From the NCBI GenBank assembly GCA_027067955.1, contig JAMOUW010000079.1:1-64000 (forward strand): a stretch of DNA of 64,000 nucleotides, written 5' to 3'. The DNA is from Thermaceae bacterium. Lineage in GTDB: Bacteria; Deinococcota; Deinococci; Deinococcales; Marinithermaceae. The notes under the pieces were generated by a model. That model was not told where the DNA came from. It was given only the letters and a program-made list of their open reading frames with translations, and ran no database searches. The position numbers and the translations under genes were made by a program. How positions within the stretch are numbered: the stretch's first letter is position 1; each line of letters begins with the position of its first letter. Shown piece by piece: positions 8,788-15,087 of the stretch.

Positions 8788-9501
8788 CTAGAATACCGCG
8801 CCCTCAAAGGTAAGCGACACCCGGCTGCGTTCCCGTAGAATCGGAACCAGGCGCAGGGCGTCACGATTGGCGCATAAAGCAACGTCTCGCTCCAGCCCCA
8901 CCTTTTCGAGTGCGCGGGCGGCGGCGCTGTGGGCGATGACCCCGGCGTCGGCGTTTTCCGCCAGCTTGAGCGCCAGCAGCGCTCCCTCTCCCAGCCTTGC
9001 TCGCGATAGCCGCTGCAGGGCGGAGACGATGACGCCCACGGTATAGGCGTCGTCAAGCGCCAGCTTTCCATTGCGGCCGGCGGCCACCAGGAGGACCGAA
9101 TCATAGCCGGTCGCCCAGCGGGCCGCCGCGGCTGCGTTGACCAAGGCGCCAAGCGCTACGTTGGGCACCAGCGCCGCCGTCCGCAGGGTGGCCCGGGTGC
9201 CATTGGTGGTGGTCATCACCACCGGGCGGCCATCCAGTTTAAGCAGCGCCGCCTCGCGCGGGCTGTTTCCAAGATCGAAACCCGGCGGGGGCAACCCGTC
9301 GCGTTCTCCCGCCAGAAGGGCGGCGCTCGCGCGTGCGAGGCGGCGGGCCGTTTCCAGCCTGTCCGCGAGCAGCAGCTTCCCGGCGCCCGCCTGCAAGAGG
9401 AAGGCGGCGGTGGTAGTCGCCCGAATGACGTCCACCACTATGGCGGCGTCGAACCCGTTCGGCATCGCCTCCGCCGGGCTAAGGAGGGCGTCAACTCGCA
9501 A
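8788..9501 (-). CDS. ComB-like 2-phosphosulfolactate phosphatase family protein
   Basis: A 237 aa ComB-family protein. The conserved segments are present: VDVIRATTT (about 22), GERDGLPPPGFDLGNSP (about 65-81), TTTNGTRATLRT (about 96-107) and AAGRNGKLALDDAYTVG. The named family activity is Mg-dependent dephosphorylation of 2-phosphosulfolactate in coenzyme M synthesis. That pathway is not expected here, so the real substrate is uncertain. The start is TTG, overlapping the rpe stop by 11 bp. A divergent paralogue is encoded at 30167-30892. Confidence 0.8.
   Translation of the reverse strand: MRVDALLSPAEAMPNGFDAAIVVDVIRATTTAAFLLQAGAGKLLLADRLETARRLARASAALLAGERDGLPPPGFDLGNSPREAALLKLDGRPVVMTTTNGTRATLRTAALVPNVALGALVNAAAAARWATGYDSVLLVAAGRNGKLALDDAYTVGVIVSALQRLSRARLGEGALLALKLAENADAGVIAHSAAARALEKVGLERDVALCANRDALRLVPILRERSRVSLTFEGAVF
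8790..8795 (-). promoter_or_regulatory. -10 box of deoD (near-leaderless)
   Basis: TATTCT on the minus strand, 8 nt before ATG 8781. It lies on the stop codon of the upstream ComB-like gene, so deoD can have its own promoter inside the cluster. No clear -35 hexamer. Confidence 0.35.
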
Positions 9502-10150
9502 TGGCGTTTCGCAGTGCCGAAATGTTTTCGGCGACGGATGATTTCCGGTTGAATATCGCGGACCCTGCTACCAGCACGTCGGCCCCCAGCCTGACAAGTT
9601 TGGCGGCGTTCTCGACGCTTACCCCCCCGTCGATTTCGATTTTCGCCTCGGGGTTCAGCCGGTCGCGCATGGCGGCCAGACGTTCTAGCCTTGCGAAGCT
9701 CCTGGGAATGAATGCCTGGCCGCCGAATCCAGGGTTGACGCTCATCAGGAGCGCCAGGTCGAGGTCTTCCAAAAGATCCTCGAAGCGATCGAGCGGTGTA
9801 GCCGGGTTGACCGCCATCCCCGCTTTCGCACCGGCTCGGCGAATCATCTGCAATACGCGGTGTGCGTGCGGGGTTGCTTCGGCGTGGAAGGTGACGATGT
9901 TGGCGCCGGCCGCCACAAAGCGCTCTGCGTAACGCTCCGGTTCCACGATCATCAGATGCACGTCCAGGGTCAGCCGGGTGACGGCCCGCAGGGATTTGAC
10001 CACCACGAGGCCCATCGTGATATTGGGGACGAAGCGCCCGTCCATTACATCCAGATGTACCCAGTCTGCCCCTGCTGCTTCGGCGGCCTCCACCTCTTCC
10101 GCCAACCTGGCGAAATCGGCAGAGAGAATGGAGGGGGCGATGAGGGCCAT
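9491..10150 (-). CDS. rpe: Ribulose-phosphate 3-epimerase
   Basis: A 219 aa TIM-barrel enzyme of the exact family length, interconverting ribulose-5-phosphate and xylulose-5-phosphate. Signatures: APSILSADFARL, HLDVMDGRFVPNIT (metal His/Asp), HLMI, MSVNPGFGGQAF and EIDGGV. Its ATG lies 2 bp after the stop of the Crp/Fnr gene, and its end overlaps the ComB-like start, so crp-rpe-comB is one unit read leftward from the promoter at 10847. Confidence 0.96.
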   Translation of the reverse strand: MALIAPSILSADFARLAEEVEAAEAAGADWVHLDVMDGRFVPNITMGLVVVKSLRAVTRLTLDVHLMIVEPERYAERFVAAGANIVTFHAEATPHAHRVLQMIRRAGAKAGMAVNPATPLDRFEDLLEDLDLALLMSVNPGFGGQAFIPRSFARLERLAAMRDRLNPEAKIEIDGGVSVENAAKLVRLGADVLVAGSAIFNRKSSVAENISALRNAIAS

Positions 10151-10152
10151 GT

Positions 10153-10839
10153 TTACAGATCGTAGAGTACGTTCTCCAGCCCCGTGGGGTCCAGAACCTC
10201 TATGACCCTCGAGCCGGAGACGATCAGCCCCAACTCTTGAAATTGTCCCAGCACGCGCGTGGCGGTTTCCCTGCTGGTACCCGCCAGGTCGGCGAGTTCC
10301 CGGTGGGTGAGCGACATGCGCCGGCCGCGCGGCGTTGCTTCGCCGTACTTGTGCCGGTAGAGCTTGAGCAGGGCGTAGGCTACCTTGCCGCGGGCTTCCT
10401 CGAAGGTCAGCACCTCGACTTCGTGGTTCATCTCACGCAGGCGCCGGGCGATGATGCGCGCCAGATTATGGGCTACCTGTGGAAAACGGCGCACCAGACC
10501 CCAGTATTCCTCCAAATAAAGTGCGTGGATGATGGTGTGTTCCACTGCGGTAGCGGTTGCCGATCGCGGTTCATCGTCCACCAAGCTCATTTCGCCAAAA
10601 ATCTCTCCCGGGTTTAAATACGCCAGCACCTTTTCGCGCCCGTCCAGGTTGCGATGGGAAATCTTGACCTTGCCGGCGCGAATCAGATACAGCGCGTGCC
10701 CGGCGTCCCCTGCTTCGAAAACGGTCTGCCCCGGTTTCAGGGAAAGCGTTCGGAAAGCCTGTTCGGCTATCTCATACCCTTCCGGGGGCACCCCTTCGAA
10801 GAGGAGGGTTCGACTGAGGTGAGATACGTCGAGTTTCAT
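10153..10839 (-). CDS. Crp/Fnr-family transcription regulator
   Basis: A 228 aa regulator. An N-terminal cyclic-nucleotide-binding fold (about 25-135; GEIFGEMSLVDDEPRSATA is the phosphate-binding-cassette region, in which the usual RSA is preserved) is followed by a winged helix with the recognition segment THRELADLAGTSRETATRVL (about 176-195). The intact cassette suggests cAMP binding, though the ligand is inferred. No Fnr-type cysteine cluster is present. It is first in a crp-rpe-comB transcript and divergent from an ABC ATPase gene, with 66 bp between starts. Confidence 0.9.
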   Translation of the reverse strand: MKLDVSHLSRTLLFEGVPPEGYEIAEQAFRTLSLKPGQTVFEAGDAGHALYLIRAGKVKISHRNLDGREKVLAYLNPGEIFGEMSLVDDEPRSATATAVEHTIIHALYLEEYWGLVRRFPQVAHNLARIIARRLREMNHEVEVLTFEEARGKVAYALLKLYRHKYGEATPRGRRMSLTHRELADLAGTSRETATRVLGQFQELGLIVSGSRVIEVLDPTGLENVLYDL

Positions 10840-10846
10840 TATCTAC

Positions 10847-10899
10847 AATCTATACTACTAAACCTGCCAGGGACACCTACCCCCTTTTATGGGTAGGAT
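10847..10899. promoter_or_regulatory. Divergent crp / ABC promoter region with dyad
   Basis: Minus strand: TAGATT (10847-10852) lies 7 nt before the crp ATG. Plus strand: TAGGAT (10894-10899) lies 6 nt before the GTG of the ABC ATPase, with GGGACA (10870-10875) 18 bp upstream as a partial -35. A 7 bp inverted repeat CCTACCC-N8-GGGTAGG (10876-10897) fills the space between these plus-strand boxes, the place where a repressor or a MerR-type activator would bind. Confidence 0.5.
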
Positions 10900-10905
10900 G
10901 AGCGG

Positions 10906-11556
10906 GTGAACGCTCTCAGGGCCGAGGGTCTGGTATTCCGTTACCCTGAAATCGAGATTTTTCGCGGGCTTGATCTCACGTTGGAGCCGGGCGAGGTACG
11001 CGCGGTGCTGGGTCCCAGCGGATCCGGCAAGACTACTCTGGTTCACCTGCTGGCGGGTATTTTGCCCCTCAGCGGTGGAAAACTGTGGTGGGGGGAGGTG
11101 GAGGTCAGCGGCCTGGGAGAGGAGGCGCTGGCGCGGCTGCGCCGGGACCGGGTCGGCCTCGTGTTCCAGCACCACTACCTGCTGGACGAGCTTACCGCTT
11201 TGGAAAACGTTCTGGTGCCGGGCATGATAGCGGGCCGCCCCGACGCTGACCGGGCGCGGCTGCTCCTCGAGCAGGTGGGACTGAGCGCCCGTTCCGGGCA
11301 GCGACCGGAGGCGCTTTCGGGAGGCGAGCGTCAGCGCGTCGCCGTGGCCCGGGCGCTGTATCCGCGGCCGCGGGTGATCCTCGCCGATGAGCCTACCGGT
11401 GCGCTTGATCGCGCCAACGCCCGCAAGGTGTGGGAGCTCCTGCGCGCGCTGGCCCAAGAAAACGGGGCCGCCGTATTGCTGGCGACCCACGATGAAGCCC
11501 TTGCGAACGATGTCGCTGCCTGGCGCATCGAAGAAGGGAGGCTGGTGGAAGTCTAG
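10906..11556 (+). CDS. ABC transporter ATP-binding protein, LolD/MacB type
   Basis: A 216 aa ATPase subunit. Walker A GPSGSGKTT (about 38-46), signature LSGGERQRVAVARAL (about 136-150), Walker B VILADEPTGALD and the H-loop LLATHDEALA are all intact. Sequence style matches the LolD/FtsE/MacB group that works with FtsX-like permeases on lipoproteins or efflux. No permease gene is next to it, so its partner must be elsewhere. The GTG start is set by TAGGAT six bases upstream, implying a leaderless mRNA. It converges on the APRT-like gene and shares the CTAG stop with it. Confidence 0.88.
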   Translation: MNALRAEGLVFRYPEIEIFRGLDLTLEPGEVRAVLGPSGSGKTTLVHLLAGILPLSGGKLWWGEVEVSGLGEEALARLRRDRVGLVFQHHYLLDELTALENVLVPGMIAGRPDADRARLLLEQVGLSARSGQRPEALSGGERQRVAVARALYPRPRVILADEPTGALDRANARKVWELLRALAQENGAAVLLATHDEALANDVAAWRIEEGRLVEV

Positions 11557-12089
11557 AGCAGCGGCAGCTCGGCGGCGGTGGCTATTCCCTCGGCCCCGTT
11601 GCCCTGATGGAAACCGGCCATGCGCGCAGCAACTTTGCCGCCGGCGCGGTTTACCACGCGCTCGAGGGCGCGCATCGTGCCGCCCGAAGCGACGACGTCC
11701 ATTACCAACACGACGTTCTTGTTGAGGATGCGCTCGGTGTAGCGGCGGTCGAGCCAGAGCACCTCGCCGGCGCCCAGGGTAAGCGATTCCACCTCCTGGA
11801 TGATGGGATCCACCATATAAGGGCGGCGGCGTTTGCGCACCACGATGTAATTCAGATCGCGGGAGGCCGCGAGTTCGTGCGCCAGCGGTATGGAGGACGT
11901 TTCGACGGTGACGATCAAGTCGGCCCCGGACGGCATTTTGGGCTCGAGCTCGCTGGTTACCGCGCGCACGAATTCGATATCTCCCAGGAAGTCCACCAGG
12001 GGGATGCGCACTCCCGGAAAGGGTTCGTGCAGCGGTACGTGCCTGGTCACACCGCCGATTTCAATGGGATATGTTTCCATGGTCACCAT
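11553..12089 (-). CDS. APRT-like phosphoribosyltransferase paralogue with altered PRPP loop
   Basis: A 178 aa protein closely related to its upstream neighbour: both begin YPIEIGGV and share PLAHxL, YIVxRK and PYM segments. The PRPP loop reads VMDVVASGGT, where the neighbour has [11 protein letters not shown], so the first of the two conserved acidic residues is Met. This could reduce catalysis or point to a sensory or regulatory role. GAGGAGG about 10 nt upstream supports ATG 12089. It lies 5 bp after the other paralogue and ends by sharing CTAG with the convergent ABC gene. Confidence 0.75.
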   Translation of the reverse strand: MVTMETYPIEIGGVTRHVPLHEPFPGVRIPLVDFLGDIEFVRAVTSELEPKMPSGADLIVTVETSSIPLAHELAASRDLNYIVVRKRRRPYMVDPIIQEVESLTLGAGEVLWLDRRYTERILNKNVVLVMDVVASGGTMRALERVVNRAGGKVAARMAGFHQGNGAEGIATAAELPLL

Positions 12090-12094
12090 GCTCG

Positions 12095-12637
12095 TCAGGC
12101 CTCCTCGGGGTTGAATAGAGGCAGATGGCCTAAGGCAATCACGTCATCGCGGGGGGTTCCTTCGGTAAAGACCGCCATGACCGCGGAAACCTCCCCTCCC
12201 ACGCTTTCTATCAGCTCGCGCAACCCCTTGAGCGTGCTTCCGGTAGAGACCACGTCGTCCACTATCGCCACCTTCCTGCCCTTTATCTTGGCGATGTCCG
12301 CGCCGTCGAGCACGAGTAGCTGCGGTTTGCCGGTGGTTATCGAAAGGACCTCGCGCGTTACCGGCTGGATCATATACGGCTTCGCCGTCTTGCGAGCAAC
12401 GATATAAGGCAGCCCGGTGCGGTTCGATAGCGCGTGCGCCAGGGGAACCGCCTTTACCTCGGGGGTCACCAGCACCTCTACCTGTTTGGGTAGCCGCTGC
12501 GCCATTTCCGCGGCCACCGCCTCGGTGAGCTCGGTGTCCCCGAGGAGATTGAGAAGGGCGACCGCAACGCCGTCGCCCACCTGCACCACTGGCAGCTCGC
12601 GCCGAACGCCGCCGATCTCGATGGGGTAGCTCTTCAT
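12095..12637 (-). CDS. Adenine phosphoribosyltransferase-like protein
   Basis: About 180 aa, APRT-family length. The PRPP-binding loop [11 protein letters not shown] (about 126-136) is intact, and the adenine-side segment [13 protein letters not shown] is typical. It should make AMP (or a related nucleotide) from a purine base and PRPP, though xanthine or regulatory PurR-like roles cannot be excluded. The start is moved from 12652 to ATG 12637 because TACACT lies 6 nt upstream on the minus strand and the paralogue begins at the same MxxYPIEIGG position. Divergent from the BFN gene. Confidence 0.8.
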   Translation of the reverse strand: MKSYPIEIGGVRRELPVVQVGDGVAVALLNLLGDTELTEAVAAEMAQRLPKQVEVLVTPEVKAVPLAHALSNRTGLPYIVARKTAKPYMIQPVTREVLSITTGKPQLLVLDGADIAKIKGRKVAIVDDVVSTGSTLKGLRELIESVGGEVSAVMAVFTEGTPRDDVIALGHLPLFNPEEA

Positions 12638-12643
12638 GGCTTT

Positions 12644-12668
12644 AGTGTACACCCCGGTTAGCTATAAT
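12644..12668. promoter_or_regulatory. Back-to-back leaderless promoters (APRT-like / BFN)
   Basis: Minus-strand TACACT (12644-12649) is 6 nt before ATG 12637. Plus-strand TATAAT (12663-12668) is 6 nt before ATG 12675. The start codons are only 37 bp apart, so each promoter's -35 region falls on or beyond the other's -10 box. The two promoters cannot be occupied fully independently. Confidence 0.6.
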
Positions 12669-12674
12669 AAGGCC

Positions 12675-13106
12675 ATGGTTAAGGCAAAACTGGAAAACCT
12701 GGGGGTGGAAGCCCAGAGCGGAAACGTTGTTGCATTGTTGCGAGCTGAGACTGGCGAGCTCCTCCCCATCTGGATAGGTCCGCTCGAGGCCCAGAACATA
12801 GCGGTCGCCCTGGCGGGCGAAAAACCACCCCGACCGCTGACGCCCGATCTACTGCTCTCGGTGCTGGAAATGCTGGGCGGGAAGCTCAAGCGCATCGAGA
12901 TCACCGAATTAAACGACGGCACTTACTTCGCGCGGCTGGTAATCGAACACCGGGGCATCGAATACGAGATAGACGCCCGCCCCTCAGACGCCATGGCGCT
13001 GGCGGTACGAACCGGTGCTGAGATTCTCGTGGATGAGAAGGTGCTCGAAGAGGGGAAGATAGACGAGGCCAATTTCGAGCCCCACGGCCCCACCCCCGAG
13101 GCCTGA
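12675..13106 (+). CDS. Bifunctional nuclease (BFN/DUF151) domain protein
   Basis: About 143 aa covering a single BFN domain. The motif LPIWIGPLEAQNIAVAL and the later DARPSDAMALAVRTG are the two family signatures. Members have been linked to DNase/RNase activity in plants and are widespread, little-studied proteins in bacteria. The track start at 12636 is wrong in my view: TATAAT-AAGGCC-ATG places the start at 12675, giving MVKAKLENLGV, the usual family N-terminus. It runs divergently from the APRT-like pair. Confidence 0.85.
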   Translation: MVKAKLENLGVEAQSGNVVALLRAETGELLPIWIGPLEAQNIAVALAGEKPPRPLTPDLLLSVLEMLGGKLKRIEITELNDGTYFARLVIEHRGIEYEIDARPSDAMALAVRTGAEILVDEKVLEEGKIDEANFEPHGPTPEA

Positions 13107-13346
13107 CAGATACCCCTTGTCTCTCGGGCGCGCGGCGGCCCCTAAAAAGACGGCGGACATCAAAGGGGTTCCTGCACTCAATGCGGTGGTCAACGGGTCG
13201 GCCGTTTTTTCGAGACAAAAAGGAGCCGTATTGCTTTTTGGTATTTGTGCTATTTTCGCTATATTCCCCGAAGGCGTTTACAAGGTTTTACCGCCGCCCA
13301 AAACCCGTTGCATCGTATGGATGCGTGGGCGTTCGAAACGTTATAA
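13107..13346. other. Convergent intergenic region with weak terminator
   Basis: It separates the ends of the BFN (plus) and HIT (minus) genes. AACGG-GTCGG-CCGTT followed by TTTT (13192-13210) can form a small intrinsic terminator for the plus strand. Downstream, AAAAAGGAG (13217-13225) precedes TTG 13231, opening a 39-codon frame with one hydrophobic stretch; it lacks further support. Nothing else was recognised. Confidence 0.4.
13192..13210 (+). terminator. Weak terminator after the BFN gene
   Basis: AACGG-GTCGG-CCGTT with TTTT; short five-base-pair stem. Confidence 0.4.
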
Positions 13347-13682
13347 CTAGCCGCTGACGGCGTTGCTCATCACATGCACGTGCACGTGAAATATCTCCTG
13401 GCCGCCGCGCTCGCCCACGTGGGCCTGGATCTTGTAGTGCTCGAGTCCCAGCGCCCGGGTAGCCACGCGGTTTACGGTGCGGAAGAGCGCGCCCAGTTTG
13501 CGCTCGCCTCCCTCGCTATCGGGATAGTCTGAGAGCCTGGGCACGTGCTCGCGCGGCACCACCAGCACGTGCACCCGGGCCTTCGGGTGAATGTCGCGGA
13601 AGGCTACGAATCGTTCGTCTTCGTAGACGATGTCGGCCGGAAGCTCCCCGGCGATAATGCGGCAAAAGACGCAGTCGCTCAT
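13347..13682 (-). CDS. HIT-family nucleotide-binding hydrolase
   Basis: A 111 aa histidine-triad protein. CVFCRIIAGELPADIVYED at the N-terminus and the active-site FHVHVHV near residue 100 identify the HINT-like branch, which hydrolyses AMP-N or phosphoramidate bonds. The two N-terminal cysteines (CVFC) may bind zinc, as in related proteins. Its ATG overlaps the mtaB stop by 4 bp, so the two are coupled. Common housekeeping gene with no clear pathway. Confidence 0.92.
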   Translation of the reverse strand: MSDCVFCRIIAGELPADIVYEDERFVAFRDIHPKARVHVLVVPREHVPRLSDYPDSEGGERKLGALFRTVNRVATRALGLEHYKIQAHVGERGGQEIFHVHVHVMSNAVSG

Positions 13683-14965
13683 GCCTTCAAGTCTACCGGC
13701 CGGGCCGGGCGGGCCCGCAGTGTGTAGCCCTCGGCGGCCTCCACCACGACCTCAACTTCCTGGCCCGCGGTCAGACCCTCGCCACGGAGCTCGGCCTCGT
13801 AGTAGTCGGGGGTGTGACCGTAGGCCACGCCCGAGCGCACCCGCTCCACCAGTACGGTGGTGCGGCGGCCCAGAAGCGGGCGCACGCGCGCCTCGGCCAG
13901 CTCCGCGGCCAGGGCGATGAGTTCGCGGGTGCGGCGCTTGCGCTCGGCGCGGGGCACCTGGGGCAGGCGCGCGGCGCGGGTGCCCGGGCGCGGGGTGTAG
14001 GTGAATACGTGCACCCGGCTCGGGTGAACCTCGCGCAGGAAGGTAAGGGTAGCGCGGTGTTCGCCTCCGGTTTCGGTGGGTAGACCGGCGATTACATCCG
14101 TGGTCAGCGCAAACCCCGGAATGAGCTCGTGGGCTGACGAAACCAGTTTGCGGTAATGGGAGGTGTCGTAGCGCCTTCCCATGAGCTCGAGCAGGCGCTC
14201 CGAACCCGTTTGCAGACTCAGGTGCAGGTGAGGGCGGATGTGCGGAGCGTGACGGCCGATGATCTCCAGCAGTTCGGGGCCGGTGTCTTCGGGCTCGATC
14301 GAGCTGAGCCGCAGCGGTACACCCACCGCCGCCAGTTCACTTAGCAGGCCCGCAACGCCGCGGGGGTGACCGGCGTAAGATCCCAGGCGCACCCCGGTCA
14401 GCACCAGCTCTTTGTAACCCGCTGCAGCCAGGGTTTCGGCCTCCTCCAGCACGCTGCGCCATTCACGGTGGCGTTCACGGCCGCGGACGCGCGGGATGAT
14501 GCAGTAGGCGCAGCCGGCGTTGCAGCCGTCCTGAATCTTGATGAAGGCCCGCACCCGATCGGTATAAAGCCCGCGCTCTCCCGCGCCCCAGAATTCGTTT
14601 GGCGGGGTAGTGATCGGATCGGCCGGGAGGCCAAAGTGCTCGAGTATGACCCGGGGAAGCTCGGCCTTGCTGCGGTTTGGCACCACCGCATCCGCCCCCA
14701 GCGTGGCTATTTGCTCGGGGGCGAGCTCGGCGTAACATCCCGTTACCACCACGAAGGCCTCGGGGTTGGCGCGCCTCGCCCTGCGGATCTCCTTGCGCGC
14801 GGTGGCCTCGGCGGTCGCGGTTACGCTGCAGGTGTTTATTACCACCAGGTCCGCCGCTGCGCCGGGCTCGACAACCTCTGGGTTCAGGGCTGCCAGCATT
14901 CCTACCAGCGCGTCCGACTCCACCTGATTTACTTTGCAACCCAGGGTGCGCACCGCAATCTTCAT
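13679..14965 (-). CDS. mtaB: tRNA threonylcarbamoyladenosine methylthiotransferase MtaB
   Basis: About 428 aa radical-SAM methylthiotransferase adding a methylthio group to t6A37 of tRNA. Domain order: UPF0004 (TLGCKVNQVESD, NTCSVTATAE, TGCYAEL supply the auxiliary-cluster cysteines), radical SAM with CNAGCAYC (C-x3-C-x2-C), then a short TRAM domain at the C-terminus. The CKVNQ form fits MtaB rather than MiaB. I start at ATG 14965 (MKIAVRTLGC), 36 bp inside the track ORF, because the family begins there. tsaC, which acts earlier in t6A synthesis, lies at 31441. Confidence 0.9.
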   Translation of the reverse strand: MKIAVRTLGCKVNQVESDALVGMLAALNPEVVEPGAAADLVVINTCSVTATAEATARKEIRRARRANPEAFVVVTGCYAELAPEQIATLGADAVVPNRSKAELPRVILEHFGLPADPITTPPNEFWGAGERGLYTDRVRAFIKIQDGCNAGCAYCIIPRVRGRERHREWRSVLEEAETLAAAGYKELVLTGVRLGSYAGHPRGVAGLLSELAAVGVPLRLSSIEPEDTGPELLEIIGRHAPHIRPHLHLSLQTGSERLLELMGRRYDTSHYRKLVSSAHELIPGFALTTDVIAGLPTETGGEHRATLTFLREVHPSRVHVFTYTPRPGTRAARLPQVPRAERKRRTRELIALAAELAEARVRPLLGRRTTVLVERVRSGVAYGHTPDYYEAELRGEGLTAGQEVEVVVEAAEGYTLRARPARPVDLKA

Positions 14966-15030
14966 CCATATCATTGTCTCTGTCGTCCGGACCCGCGTCA
15001 ATATACGGTTTCATGTTAACGGTCCACTTT

Positions 15031-15081
15031 GCATATCGGGACGCTTGTCTGTATATCGGGGATTGAACCCAGTAATAAACT
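15031..15081 (+). promoter_or_regulatory. fhs promoter with phased direct repeats
   Basis: TAAACT (15076-15081) lies 6 nt before the fhs ATG. Upstream, GCATATCGGG (15031-15040) and GTATATCGGG (15051-15060) are near-identical 10-mers repeated with a 20 bp period, two helical turns, so a factor could bind both on one DNA face. No -35 hexamer was found, which suits an activated promoter. Confidence 0.45.
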
Positions 15082-15087
15082 GGCAGC

